DNA of 46,435 bases from Methylococcales bacterium (GCA_030693155.1 JAUYBJ010000077.1:1-46435); one strand, 5' to 3'. Shown: positions 26,027-34,599, numbered from the stretch's first letter. The notes: a model not told the origin generated them from the letters alone. A program made the numbers and translations.

Positions 26027-27417
26027 AAAAACCACTGGTATTGATTGTAGATGACGAACCCGATATTCTTGAGCTGTTAGAAATTACGCTGAATAGAATG
26101 GAAATTGACACTCGTTGCGCTAAAACTATTGGTAGTGCTAAAACGTTATTACAAGAAGAAACGTTTGATCTTTGTCTGACCGATATGAAATTACCTGACG
26201 GCAATGGTTTGGAACTGGTTGATTTAATACAGGAAATGCCAATGCCTATACCGATTGCCGTTATTACAGCACACGGCAATATGGATACCGCCATTTTAGC
26301 GATGAAAAAAGGCGCGTTTGATTTTATCTCCAAACCGGTTGACTTGCTGGCATTGCGACAACTAATTAACAGTGCGTTAAAAACGGCCGAACCTAATATG
26401 GCCAATGATCGACGTACTCGCAATATCCTGTTAGGCGATTCTATCGTCATGCGTGAGATTCGCGGCAAAATTAATAAACTGGCTCTTAGTCAAGCTCCTA
26501 TTTATATCAGCGGTGAATCAGGTTCAGGTAAAGAACTGGTTGCCAAGTTGATTCACCGCCAGAGTGCGCGAGCCGCCAATCCATTTATTGCCATTAACTG
26601 CGGTGCGATTCCTCTGGAACTTATGGAAAGCGAATTTTTTGGACACAAAAAAGGCAGTTTTACAGGTGCATCTGTTGATAAACAAGGTTTGTTTCAAGCG
26701 GCGGAAGGCGGCACCTTATTTCTTGATGAAGTGGCTGATTTGCCTTTGTCGTTGCAGGTTAAATTACTCCGCGCCTTACAAGAGAAAAAAATCCGACCTG
26801 TGGGGGATAATCGGGAAATCCCTGTTGATATTCGCCTGCTCAGCGCAACCCATCAAAATCTCAGTGAAATGGTAGCGGCGGGAAGTTTTAGACAGGATTT
26901 ATATTATCGTATCAACGTCATTGACCTGCACGTTCCCTCATTACGCGAGAGAACCGAAGATTTACCAGAGCTCATCGACCATATTCTGGTTAAGTTGATG
27001 GGAACTAACGCATCCGGTAAACCGATATTATCAAATACTGCTCTGGTAGCACTGCAACGCTATGATTTTCCAGGCAATGTGCGTGAGCTTGAGAATATAT
27101 TGGAAAGGGCGTTGGCTCTTTATGAGGGCAACCGCATAGAATTGAAAGATTTAAATCTGCCGATGAATATCGCGATGCACTACTACATCATAAATACCAA
27201 GAGCGCGAATCAGCAGGCGGACAGAGTATCTTCTCCAGTATTTGATCCATCCGAGGGTTCGCTGGAGAACTATCTGGAAAGGATAGAGAAAGATATTCTT
27301 ACTCGCGCATTGGAAGAGAATAAATGGAATAAGACAGCCGCAGCTAAGCAACTGGGACTGTCTTTCAGATCATTCCGTTATCGGTTGAAGCGACTTAATT
27401 TAGATGGCAAAGACTAA
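26023..27417 (+). CDS. pilR: PilR-like sigma-54-dependent response regulator
   Basis: 464 residues. The receiver has acidic Asp10-Asp11, phosphoacceptor Asp54 (LTDMKLPDG) and Lys in ISKPVDL. The AAA+ sigma-54 activator domain (about 140-380) has Walker A GESGSGKE and Walker B GGTLFLDEV, and the sigma-54 contact loop reads GSFTGA. This Ser-for-Ala form is the one typical of PilR. The C-terminal Fis-type HTH has KTAAAKQLGLSFRSFRYRLKRL. It activates pilin transcription with RpoN in relatives. Four bases overlap pilS at the start and four overlap tail-to-tail with the next, minus-strand gene. Confidence 0.93.
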   Translation: MKKPLVLIVDDEPDILELLEITLNRMEIDTRCAKTIGSAKTLLQEETFDLCLTDMKLPDGNGLELVDLIQEMPMPIPIAVITAHGNMDTAILAMKKGAFDFISKPVDLLALRQLINSALKTAEPNMANDRRTRNILLGDSIVMREIRGKINKLALSQAPIYISGESGSGKELVAKLIHRQSARAANPFIAINCGAIPLELMESEFFGHKKGSFTGASVDKQGLFQAAEGGTLFLDEVADLPLSLQVKLLRALQEKKIRPVGDNREIPVDIRLLSATHQNLSEMVAAGSFRQDLYYRINVIDLHVPSLRERTEDLPELIDHILVKLMGTNASGKPILSNTALVALQRYDFPGNVRELENILERALALYEGNRIELKDLNLPMNIAMHYYIINTKSANQQADRVSSPVFDPSEGSLENYLERIEKDILTRALEENKWNKTAAAKQLGLSFRSFRYRLKRLNLDGKD

Positions 27418-27866
27418 TTGTAAGCCTTGTATTGCTCCATTGTTTCAAGTTTAGCAATAGCGGCTTTGATACGGGTTTCAATGTCGGCATTCAGTTCGTT
27501 ATTTTTATAGACTTTTTCCACTAAACCTTCAGCAACCAGTGCTTCTTTTATCCAGCGTTTAGTAAACCGGTAATTATTGTATGTGGTCGCTATGTCGCCT
27601 GTTTTAGGGTCTTTTAAGCCCTTTTTGGTCGCTGCTGTCTTTTTAGTGGTCGTTGATTTAACGGGTTTTGGTATTTCGGTATTGAGTGTTTTTGCGGGTT
27701 CTTTTTTAGGAACGGGTTCAATGGGCGACTGCTCTACGGAGACTGCCGGTTTTTCAGGTTCTGCCGCTAGAATTAGGGATTTGACTATTGCCTTCTTGTC
27801 ATTGTTGACAACATAAAGAACATAAGCCACATAAATTACAGTTAATACAAACAATACTTCGGTCAT
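27414..27866 (-). CDS. membrane-anchored hypothetical protein with conserved C-terminal domain
   Basis: 150 residues. One N-terminal membrane segment (about 4-22, VLFVLTVIYVAYVLYVV), then a Pro/Lys/Thr-rich flexible linker (35-80), then a compact basic domain: KDPKTGDIATTYNNYRFTKRWIKEALV and helical Ile/Ala/Lys-rich DIETRIKAAIAKLE. I do not recognise the domain. Its stop overlaps the pilR stop by four bases. The AT content and linker style are similar to the neighbouring small exported proteins. It could face either side of the membrane. Confidence 0.6.
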   Translation of the reverse strand: MTEVLFVLTVIYVAYVLYVVNNDKKAIVKSLILAAEPEKPAVSVEQSPIEPVPKKEPAKTLNTEIPKPVKSTTTKKTAATKKGLKDPKTGDIATTYNNYRFTKRWIKEALVAEGLVEKVYKNNELNADIETRIKAAIAKLETMEQYKAYN

Positions 27867-28004
27867 GATAACCCTCCTCCTCTAAATTTATTATAGTCAC
27901 AGAAAGTAAATCTGTGCAGCTCACGATAAAGCTGGGTTTTGAATATACCAGAAGCTAGGCAGATAGGTAAGCTCTAATAGTGATAGAGGTGAGTGACCGG
28001 ACAT

Positions 28005-28039
28005 AAAAAAACCTCGCTACTACAAGTAACGAGGTTTTT
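28005..28039. terminator. rho-independent terminator hairpin
   Basis: AAAAACCTCG...CGAGGTTTTT form a stem with one internal C-A mismatch around TACAA. The poly-A/poly-T flanks make it usable in both directions. It lies in the 306-base gap 27867-28172, in which I see no gene. Confidence 0.8.
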
Positions 28040-28172
28040 AACCTTTTGGCTGACGGCATAAAAGTTATACCTAAAAAGTTAAAGCTAATCGAATGGTTGA
28101 CTAAGCTAAATAACTATTTTTCCAGCAGGTTATTTTGAAGCATTGCTCATATATTTAGAGCAAGATACAGCT

Positions 28173-28559
28173 TTAGATTAAGCCTTTCAGTGCCAAGTAG
28201 CCTTTTTGAGCATCTCTTAACAGAGCTTCAGCTTCTTGTGTAGAGCCGTCTTTCAACAGTTTACGAGCATTTTTGACTTTAGTGTTTACTTTGTCACGCG
28301 CTGCAAATACTCTGTCATTAGCATTGATTTCTTTACCTGCATCCAGTACGTCTTTCATAAGAGCGTCAACTTTTGCAGCATCTTCGCCTTTTGTCAGTGC
28401 TTCAATAGCAAGACCTGTTTTTGCTGCAACAATGTCAATTGCCTCAGCAGGTGCGTAGGTGATACGACCCGCATCGCCTTCAGCCATGACTGAAGTTGAA
28501 ACTGCGCCCATAGAAGCAGCAATACATAAAGCCAAAGCGATTTTTTTTAAGGTTTTCAT
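28173..28559 (-). CDS. small exported helical protein (paralog A)
   Basis: 128 residues with a Sec signal peptide (MKTLKKIALALCIAASMGAV..., cleavage near 26 after VMA). The mature part is all-helical and rich in Ala, Lys, Asp and Glu, with AKVDALMKDVLDAGKEINAN and NTKVKNARKLLKDGSTQEAEALLRDA. The second helix pair resembles the next gene's 'NDRIKSAREAFMKNDNTKALEDV', so the two are likely distant duplicates of about 130 residues. It has no cysteine in the mature part and no known motif, and is expected in the periplasm. A terminator-like hairpin at 28732 lies between the two genes, so each is probably transcribed alone. Confidence 0.7.
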   Translation of the reverse strand: MKTLKKIALALCIAASMGAVSTSVMAEGDAGRITYAPAEAIDIVAAKTGLAIEALTKGEDAAKVDALMKDVLDAGKEINANDRVFAARDKVNTKVKNARKLLKDGSTQEAEALLRDAQKGYLALKGLI

Positions 28560-28731
28560 GTTTCTAAATCCTCAAGTTATTTTTATTTAAGTGTATTGGC
28601 AAACCATTTTTTTATAGTATGTGGTCTACCAATGAAGATTCTACCACATTTTGAAATTATCAATTTGTTAGTAAGGTAATTAGCTGTAAAAAATTAAAAG
28701 GATAGATGTCACTTTCAATTTTCATGCTAGT

Positions 28732-28762
28732 AAACCATAAGAGTTTTGAAGCCTTATGGTTT
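28732..28762 (-). terminator. hairpin after paralog B gene
   Basis: AAACCATAAG (28732-28741) pairs perfectly with CTTATGGTTT (28753-28762) around an 11-base loop. It lies just past the stop of the minus-strand gene 28792-29190. The run of T after it is weak. Confidence 0.55.
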
Positions 28763-28791
28763 GTATAATCAATAACGGGCTAACTTAATTA

Positions 28792-29190
28792 TTAGTGAGC
28801 TGCGTCGTAGATTTTTTTCATTTCTGCATAAATAGCCAATGATTCATTAACATCTTCCAATGCTTTTGTATTGTCATTTTTCATGAATGCTTCACGAGCT
28901 GATTTGATTCTGTCGTTCATTTTTTGACGTAAACGCTCTGTTTGCTCATAGCGAAATTCTTTGACTGATTGACGTGCATTGTTCAGAGCAGTCTGGATTT
29001 GTTCGCTAGTATCGCCACCTTTTTCCAGTAATCCTTTAGCTTCTAATAATGATGCTTCAGTGCTTTTACCAGCCGCTTGAACGATAGCGTTTAAATCTTT
29101 GTGCGCTTCAGCAGCAAATGCTGTTGAAGAGATAGCAGTCATTGATGCAGTCATAACAACAGCAACTGCGATTTTTTTCAATAATTTCAT
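28792..29190 (-). CDS. small exported helical protein (paralog B)
   Basis: 132 residues. The signal peptide MKLLKKIAVAVVMTASM... is nearly the same in form as that of the neighbour (28173-28559), with cleavage near residue 26 after AFA. The mature chain is a helical bundle rich in Ala, Lys and Glu: EASLLEAKGLLEKGGDTSEQ, RQSVKEFRYEQTERLRQKM and the tail YAEMKKIYDAAH. Family not recognised; periplasmic. The two paralogs share 'AREAFMKNDN/ARKLLKDGS' style helical hairpins. A scaffold, chaperone-like or metal-binding role is possible, but no His/Cys cluster supports metal binding. Upstream (29191-29390) I see only AT-rich promoter-type sequence. Confidence 0.7.
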   Translation of the reverse strand: MKLLKKIAVAVVMTASMTAISSTAFAAEAHKDLNAIVQAAGKSTEASLLEAKGLLEKGGDTSEQIQTALNNARQSVKEFRYEQTERLRQKMNDRIKSAREAFMKNDNTKALEDVNESLAIYAEMKKIYDAAH

Positions 29191-29390
29191 ATCTTAATCC
29201 TTTGTGTGGCTGAGTGAAATGTAACTTCCACTATATTTAAATTTTAAAGTGGTCAACAAAAGACATTTAACTAAAAACGTAATGACTATTGCTACAAATA
29301 TTCTAACACAGATGATGCGTTAAAATGCCTTAAACATTATTGCTATTTCGGTACTTTTTAAGCGAACAATACCATAATTTATTTATAGTA

Positions 29391-30170
29391 TTATTCGGTT
29401 TCTCTTAACACGCGAAAACCAATATCGCGGGTACGGCTGACGGGTAAACCGCTATAGCGTAAAGATGAGCGTAAGTTAATCGCTTTACCTACCCAACTAC
29501 CGCCGCGATACACACGGAACTGCCCAGAATCAGGGCCTTTCGGGTCTTTTTCGGGGCTATTATGATAATAATTGGGGTCGTACCAATCCTGCACCCATTC
29601 CCAGACATTGCCGTGCATATCCTGCAATCCCCAGTCATTCGGTTTTTTAGTGCCGACTTCTTTGCTGGTGCCGTGATAGCCTTCGTTGCCAAACCATGCG
29701 TATTCAGCTAATTTTTTGGGATCATCACCGAATGAATACAATGTGGTGCTGCCTGCTCTGGCTGCGTATTCCCATTCTGCCTCGGTCGGTAAACGAAAAA
29801 CAGCACCGCCTTCTTGTGCATTTAATTTCTTGATAAATGTTTGCGCATCTTCCCAGTTTACTTTTTCCACAGGTTTATACAGGGCTTTATATTTGCTGGG
29901 ATTGCTGCCCATTAAATCTTCCCATTGTTTTTGCGTTACCTCTGTTTCACCTAAATAAAATGGCTTTTCGATACAGACGCGATGCGGGGGTAATTCAACT
30001 TCACTGACTTCTTTAAGATCCGCATCTCCGCCCATTAGAAAACAGCCCGCTTCTATTCTGACAAAGCGCATGCCTGCAAACGATTTGTATTCCACCGCCT
30101 GTGCCGCGTGCCAAGGCACAGTACCTGCTACTAACGTTAAAATAATTTTTATTATATGATTAGATTTCAT
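29391..30170 (-). CDS. exported formylglycine-generating-enzyme/SUMF1-fold protein
   Basis: 259 residues with a signal peptide (cleavage near 25, ...WHAAQA). The SUMF1/FGE fold is clear: FAGMRFVRIEAGCFLMGGD, VELPPHRVCIEKPFYLGETE VTQKQWEDLM in two adjoining blocks, RLPTEAEWEYAARAG, DMHGNVWEWVQDWYD and the final FRVYRGGSW...GFRVLRE. True formylglycine-generating enzymes have a cysteine pair after RGGSF (form C-x-x-x-x-C); here the corresponding stretch VGKAINLRSSLRYSG has none. Hence it probably does not oxidise sulfatase cysteines and is more like the PvdO/EgtB-related or non-enzymatic branch. No sulfatase gene is in the window. Confidence 0.8.
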   Translation of the reverse strand: MKSNHIIKIILTLVAGTVPWHAAQAVEYKSFAGMRFVRIEAGCFLMGGDADLKEVSEVELPPHRVCIEKPFYLGETEVTQKQWEDLMGSNPSKYKALYKPVEKVNWEDAQTFIKKLNAQEGGAVFRLPTEAEWEYAARAGSTTLYSFGDDPKKLAEYAWFGNEGYHGTSKEVGTKKPNDWGLQDMHGNVWEWVQDWYDPNYYHNSPEKDPKGPDSGQFRVYRGGSWVGKAINLRSSLRYSGLPVSRTRDIGFRVLRETE

Positions 30171-30303
30171 GACTTCTCCCCCATTTTTATGCGTGAATTT
30201 AGCGTGTTTAATACTACTACAATCAAGCAGATTGATTAATAATGTTACACTAAATCATCAACTTGCTTTAGGTTGGTTCAACCGCATTTTATATTGACGA
30301 ACT

Positions 30304-31509
30304 ATGTACCGAATTTCTTATTTTTTCCCGCTGATTATGGGCGTTACCTTGTTATTGATGGCTTGTGTTAATCGTCAATCGGTAGCACCAGACAATATGA
30401 CGACTGATTTAACCTCGTCCTCAGGGTTGCAGGACATTATCAGTTTCGATGTGACCGCTCATGATGACAGGATTTACGCGCTGGTAACAGGTAAATCCGC
30501 AGACAAAACCAAGCTTACCGTAGTACGCTATTTATTTTCGGAAGATGGTGGTCAACAGTGGAGTTCAGCAGCGGTAGATGTTGCGACCGACAGCAATCCT
30601 ATTGCCGTGCGCGGCAACGATGTGCAAATCGCCGCTACAGGGAATAATCTGGTGGCTATCTGGCAAACCAAAGGCGAGTTTCCCAGCATGGGGCCAATGG
30701 TCAGTTATTATTCACATGATGCGGGCAAGACGTGGCATAAAGGCGCAAATCCAGCCGTTGATAATAATGGCGATCAGGCACATATTGATGTGATTGCCGA
30801 TAAACAAGGCATTTTTCATGCGGTTTGGTTGGCAGACCCAGAAGAAAATGGCTATCAAAGTTTACGGTACGCGCGTTCAACTGATAAGGGTGAACATTGG
30901 CAGGCGAGTCAAAAACTGGATGATTCTACCTGTTCCTGCTGTTGGAATACCTTCGCAGTGTCGCCATCGGGTGAATTAAATATCCTGTATCGCGACATGA
31001 AACCGCGTGATATGGGACTGATGCAATCGTCTGATAATGGCGTGACGTGGCGGCGTACCAGTACCGTCGGCACGTTTGGCTGGCAATTTGAAGGCTGTCC
31101 GCATATCGGCGGCGGCTTGGCAGCGGGTGAAAATAACGCACTATATAGTAGTGTGTGGACAGGTCTTGAGGGTAAATCTGGCTTATACACGCTGCATTCT
31201 GGCGACAATGGCAACACATGGAGTACACCACAGGCAATGGGCAAGCTGGCAAGTCATGGCGATATTGCCGTCAATCAACAACACCTTGCCATGATTTGGG
31301 ATGAAAGAGAGCCTGATGGGATGAGTATTTTTTCTGCCCAATCGCAAGATGGCGGTAGCACATGGTCAACCGCAAAACGCTTGTCGGTCACAGGTATCAT
31401 GGCAACCCATCCGCGTATTATCAGCACCCAGCACGGCTTTCTGGCACTATGGACAGAAAAACACCCTAAACAGCCCAATCAATGGATGGTTAAAATGCTG
31501 GAGGAATAA
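30304..31509 (+). CDS. Asp-box (BNR) beta-propeller lipoprotein with Cys-rich motif
   Basis: 401 residues. The lipobox is LLLMAC (Cys21). Six Asp-box motifs S-x-D-x-G-x-x-W are visible: 79-86, 137-144, 192-199, 242-249, 299-306 and 347-354, indicating a sialidase-type six-bladed propeller. The arginine triad and Tyr nucleophile of true sialidases are not evident. An unusual CSCCW lies at 210-214 and CPHIGGG at 265-271, and these could together form a metal or redox site. It is the first gene of a probable operon with CopC, another lipoprotein and a HupE/UreJ protein. That neighbourhood argues for copper or metal handling rather than sialic acid cleavage. Confidence 0.85.
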   Translation: MYRISYFFPLIMGVTLLLMACVNRQSVAPDNMTTDLTSSSGLQDIISFDVTAHDDRIYALVTGKSADKTKLTVVRYLFSEDGGQQWSSAAVDVATDSNPIAVRGNDVQIAATGNNLVAIWQTKGEFPSMGPMVSYYSHDAGKTWHKGANPAVDNNGDQAHIDVIADKQGIFHAVWLADPEENGYQSLRYARSTDKGEHWQASQKLDDSTCSCCWNTFAVSPSGELNILYRDMKPRDMGLMQSSDNGVTWRRTSTVGTFGWQFEGCPHIGGGLAAGENNALYSSVWTGLEGKSGLYTLHSGDNGNTWSTPQAMGKLASHGDIAVNQQHLAMIWDEREPDGMSIFSAQSQDGGSTWSTAKRLSVTGIMATHPRIISTQHGFLALWTEKHPKQPNQWMVKMLEE

Positions 31510-31513
31510 TGTG

Positions 31514-31543
31514 CTGGACTCCAAAACACGTTTTGGATTCCAG
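31514..31543 (+). terminator. hairpin between propeller lipoprotein and copC
   Basis: CTGGACTCCAAAA pairs with TTTTGGATTCCAG with a single mismatch and a 4-base loop, in the 120-base gap. No T-run follows, so it may act as an mRNA processing or attenuation element rather than a full terminator. Confidence 0.45.
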
Positions 31544-31629
31544 CTAACGTCTCTACAGTTATTGCCACACATCGGTTTATAATAACGCCCCCGTTGCCAC
31601 TGACATTTACTCATTTATTCGTAAATTTT

Positions 31630-32022
31630 ATGACTCACTATCAAACTAACCACAAAAAATACACCCTGTTTTCGGGCATTATCCTGCTTGCCGCGCTGGC
31701 ACTGCCGTCGCCCTCTTTTGCACACGCTAAAATGGTGCGCTCTTCGCCTGCGGAAAATGCCGTGTTGACTGAATCACCCAAACAAGTTGATGTCTGGTTT
31801 GATGATAAAGTCGGCACAGAATACAAAGCCCTCGCCGTCATTGATAGCAAAGGCAAGCGTGTGGACAATAAAGATATGGAGCAGGAAGCCTCTGATTTAA
31901 CACATTTTTATGTCACTGTACCCTTATTAGCTCCCGATACTTATACAGTGCGTTATCGCGCGGTATCCATTGATACCCATATCGTCACTGGCAAATACCA
32001 ATTTACTATCAAAGCCCCTTAA
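31630..32022 (+). CDS. CopC-domain periplasmic copper-binding protein
   Basis: 130 residues from the ATG at 31630 (an in-frame TTG 36 bases upstream is unlikely). The signal peptide ends PSFA, so His32 becomes the mature N-terminus (HAKMVRSSPAENAVL). With the C-terminal SIDTHIVTG (Asp115, His117), this gives the His-Asp-His Cu(II) site of CopC. The CopC fold is supported by SSPAENAVLTESPKQVDVWF and the final GKYQFTI. It lacks the Met-rich Cu(I) site, as in most CopC. It carries copper in the periplasm. No full copD follows; a lipoprotein gene starts four bases after its stop, followed by a HupE/UreJ protein. Confidence 0.88.
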   Translation: MTHYQTNHKKYTLFSGIILLAALALPSPSFAHAKMVRSSPAENAVLTESPKQVDVWFDDKVGTEYKALAVIDSKGKRVDNKDMEQEASDLTHFYVTVPLLAPDTYTVRYRAVSIDTHIVTGKYQFTIKAP

Positions 32023-32026
32023 ACCT

Positions 32027-32689
32027 ATGAAAAACAGACTATTTGCCACATGGATTTTCAGCGTCTTATTACTTGCGAGTTTATTGACGGGGTGTGATAG
32101 AGACAAATTAGGTACACAACCACAAATCCCTGACCTTAACAGCGTCGGTTGTTTAATTACCAATGATTTTTATGCAGTACATCTCAGCGTCTATGTTAAA
32201 ACCGCCGCCGCGCCCAAAGATGCCAGTGATAGAGCCGCGTTGTTAAAACCCTATTGCCAAGAATTGCCGACGATAGGCAAAGCATTCTTTTCGGCTGATT
32301 TAATCGACCGTGATATTCGCCAAACGCCTATCGGTATTCGCGTGGTGGAACTGGAACTCACTGGTTCAGATGACACCAAACCCGAAAACTTTAAAGAAGT
32401 GCGTACCATTACCGAAGTTCCCGCTAAAGCCTATTCCAAAGGCGTAGTGGAAGCGCAAGCAGATATTGATAAAACGGGCTATTACGCCTTGTTTTTATTG
32501 GTAGGTGGCGAAGAAGCGGTTTCAGATGAAGACAAACTGAGAATCCCCTTTCATGTTGGCGGCAATCCTGATGCCTTACCCAAACAAACCATCATGATGA
32601 TTGCAGGCGGGGCGACCACGCTGCTGCTTATCATTATCGGCATCATTGTCTGGATGCGTAAAAAACGTAAACTTGTGGAGCGCGGTTAA
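32027..32689 (+). CDS. lipoprotein with C-terminal membrane anchor, copC neighbour
   Basis: 220 residues from the ATG at 32027; the ATG at 31970 would overlap copC by 53 bases and lacks the signal. The lipobox is LLTGC (Cys23). A periplasmic domain of about 165 residues has one conserved Cys pair region (VGCLITNDFYAVHLSVYVK...LKPYCQEL), and a transmembrane helix lies near the C-terminus (about 186-210), ending in a basic Arg/Lys tail. It is thus anchored by both lipid and helix. The domain is not recognised. It overlaps the next gene by one base (TAATG). Role inferred only from position: assistance in metal transfer to or from CopC or the HupE-like protein. Confidence 0.65.
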   Translation: MKNRLFATWIFSVLLLASLLTGCDRDKLGTQPQIPDLNSVGCLITNDFYAVHLSVYVKTAAAPKDASDRAALLKPYCQELPTIGKAFFSADLIDRDIRQTPIGIRVVELELTGSDDTKPENFKEVRTITEVPAKAYSKGVVEAQADIDKTGYYALFLLVGGEEAVSDEDKLRIPFHVGGNPDALPKQTIMMIAGGATTLLLIIIGIIVWMRKKRKLVERG

Positions 32690-33774
32690 TGTTCAATAAA
32701 CTCATCGCAGCGGTATTTTTACTGAGTTATGCGCAGTTCAGCGCGGCACATGATCCAGGTTTAAGCTCGACAGATTTACTCATCAAAGCGCAAGGCGTGG
32801 ATGTCAAAATCACTTTCTCTGTGCAGGATGTGGAAGCACTTGTGCCGATGGACAGCGATCAGGATGCCGAAGTCACCACCGCAGAACAGGATGCCGCAAA
32901 ACCAAAAATTGCCGCGTGGGTGCAGCAAGGCGTACAACTCACGCTGGACGGGCAGGTTGTTCAACCCAGTGCCGCAGGTGCCGTGAGTTTTGATGAGCAG
33001 AATAACGCCCACATTGAATTTCACTATGCACAAACCCCCAGTAAACAATTGCAATTACAGGCGAATTTTTTAAGCAAACTGCCTTCAGGTCATAAACAGG
33101 TTGTGAATATAAAAAATGAAGCAGGGCAGGGTATCAATGACAAAATGCTGTCGCAAGAAAATAATTTAATAGAGCTGGCTTTACCCATCACAGATGCAAC
33201 GATTAACAACGCGGAAATGTCAAAATGGTCGGTCTTTATTGACTATCTACTGTGGGGTACAGAGCATATTCTGATCGGTTACGATCACCTGTTGTTTTTA
33301 TTCTCTTTGCTCATAGTAACGCGCAGTTTCTTGCCTGCGATTAAAATTATTACTTTTTTTACCATTGCCCATTCCATTACTCTTGGCTTAGCCGCGTTTA
33401 ACGTAATTAATATTCCTAGCAGTATCGTTGAGCCGCTGATTGCGGCGACCATTATTTATGTTGGGGTAGAAAATCTTATTCGTGGTGATAATCCGAAAGG
33501 ACGGCAATGGCTAACTTTTTTCTTCGGCTTAGTTCATGGCTTTGGTTTTGCTGCTGTGTTACGCGAAAAAGGTATTTCCTCCATTATGATACCGCTATTT
33601 TCGTTTAACCTAGGTGTAGAGTTAGGGCAGATTACCGTTGCCACCATCGTATTACCGATTATTTGGTGGCTACATAAAAAACCGCAAATAGAACCGTATC
33701 TAACCCCTGTTTGTTCCGTGTTAGCCAGTTTAGCGGGAGCGTATTGGTTAATAGAGCGGACTTTACTGAGCTAG
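32689..33774 (+). CDS. HupE/UreJ-family membrane protein with periplasmic domain
   Basis: 361 residues. A signal peptide (cleavage after FSAA, near 20, leaving HDPG) and a beta-rich periplasmic domain of about 160 residues precede about six membrane helices. The helical part has the family's His-rich lines WGTEHILIGYDHLLFLFSLL, TIAHSITLG and GLVHGFGFAAVL. HupE/UreJ proteins are candidate Ni/Co or other metal permeases. The extended form with an N-terminal domain ('HupE/UreJ_2') is often encoded beside copper proteins. Translation is coupled to the lipoprotein gene by a one-base overlap. Metal identity is inferred from neighbours only. Confidence 0.82.
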   Translation: MFNKLIAAVFLLSYAQFSAAHDPGLSSTDLLIKAQGVDVKITFSVQDVEALVPMDSDQDAEVTTAEQDAAKPKIAAWVQQGVQLTLDGQVVQPSAAGAVSFDEQNNAHIEFHYAQTPSKQLQLQANFLSKLPSGHKQVVNIKNEAGQGINDKMLSQENNLIELALPITDATINNAEMSKWSVFIDYLLWGTEHILIGYDHLLFLFSLLIVTRSFLPAIKIITFFTIAHSITLGLAAFNVINIPSSIVEPLIAATIIYVGVENLIRGDNPKGRQWLTFFFGLVHGFGFAAVLREKGISSIMIPLFSFNLGVELGQITVATIVLPIIWWLHKKPQIEPYLTPVCSVLASLAGAYWLIERTLLS

Positions 33775-33842
33775 CAGAGGTATTAGGGAGTCTTGCCCTT
33801 AACGTCAATAAGATTGACCCGCAGAGCCAGACTCCTTTTATG

Positions 33843-34178
33843 CTAAGGGTTGACGTGATAGAACTGCTCGATTTCTTCGCGTTGCTGATCCCATTTACTG
33901 GCACTGTCAGGCCAATGAGCTTTATCAAAACCAGGTGCATTTTTTAGCATGGCTTTATCCACATTAAGGACATAATGTTCCTTATCAGCAGTCCAAAGCA
34001 TTGCTTTCCATGGCACAGCAAACAGTTTATCTCCCAGACCTAATACACCACCGTAGGAAACTACGGCATAGACGACTTGACCGCTTTCTGGATTAAGCAC
34101 CAGCTCTTTAATGTCACCTAAGTCGTCACCGTTGGCATTTTTTACAGTCGTACCGATAATTTTGCTGGCTCTGCTCAC
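33843..34178 (-). CDS. PRC-barrel domain protein
   Basis: 111 residues from a GTG start three bases after the stop of the preceding small gene. A PRC-barrel fold is visible: ASKIIGTTVKNANGDDLGDIKELVLNPES, then VVYAVVSYGGVLGLGDKLFAVPWKAM. The tail is rich in Asp/Trp/Lys. There is no signal peptide or membrane helix. PRC barrels occur in RimM, photosynthetic reaction centres and in small stress/membrane-associated proteins; the last category fits. It is likely co-translated with the exported small protein upstream. Confidence 0.75.
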   Translation of the reverse strand: MSRASKIIGTTVKNANGDDLGDIKELVLNPESGQVVYAVVSYGGVLGLGDKLFAVPWKAMLWTADKEHYVLNVDKAMLKNAPGFDKAHWPDSASKWDQQREEIEQFYHVNP

Positions 34179-34181
34179 TTG

Positions 34182-34382
34182 CTACATAGATTTATTGACG
34201 TCTTTGCCTTGCTCGTTGGCTTCCTTTTTGGTCTCTTGCTTGAGTTCCTGTTTGGTTTCCTGAACATCCTGTTGTTTTTTGACAAGCTCTTTTTGTTTGT
34301 CCTCAACATCAGCTGCATAGGAAGTACCTATAAGACCAGCACTCAAAAGTGATACGGCGATAATGGGAATTAATTTTTTCAT
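34182..34382 (-). CDS. small exported Lys/Glu/Gln-rich protein
   Basis: 66 residues from the ATG at 34382, which has GGAG seven bases upstream; the TTG at 34394 is rejected. The signal peptide is about 1-23 (KKLIPIIAVSLLSAGLIGTSYA). The mature part is a charged coil of heptad-like Lys-Glu-Gln repeats (KQQDVQETKQELKQETKKEA). There is no cysteine. It lies just before the PRC-barrel gene, and the two probably form a small stress or envelope operon. The function is unknown. Confidence 0.65.
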   Translation of the reverse strand: MKKLIPIIAVSLLSAGLIGTSYAADVEDKQKELVKKQQDVQETKQELKQETKKEANEQGKDVNKSM

Positions 34383-34571
34383 ATTGCGCTCCAACTTTAT
34401 TACAACGATTGTTATCTCGGCAGTTTTCGAGACTGGCTGGGCATTTTGTGATATTTCACAAGCCCGAACAAAGTGTAATTACAATGCCAGTTAGTATCAG
34501 TACGCTATCGAACATAGGTAGCAATTACAAGTTGACCAAGTCTGGCAGCCAGATTTAACATAAAATATAAG

Positions 34572-34599
34572 TTGCTTTATATTATAAAGTCTTTATAAT
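34572..34599 (+). promoter_or_regulatory. sigma-70 promoter of tRNA-fMet/nusA operon
   Basis: -35 TTGCTT (34572-34577), 16-base spacer, -10 TATAAT (34594-34599), then 13 bases to the tRNA. This is the main promoter I can see for the operon. Confidence 0.75.

Noticed and set aside
30304-31509. Functional sialidase
   Set aside because: Asp boxes alone define a propeller; the arginine triad and Tyr/Glu pair are not evident and the context is copper-type.
34395-34571. Possible small RNA or gene upstream of the tRNA
   Set aside because: AT-rich sequence with no open frame or terminator that would define a transcript.
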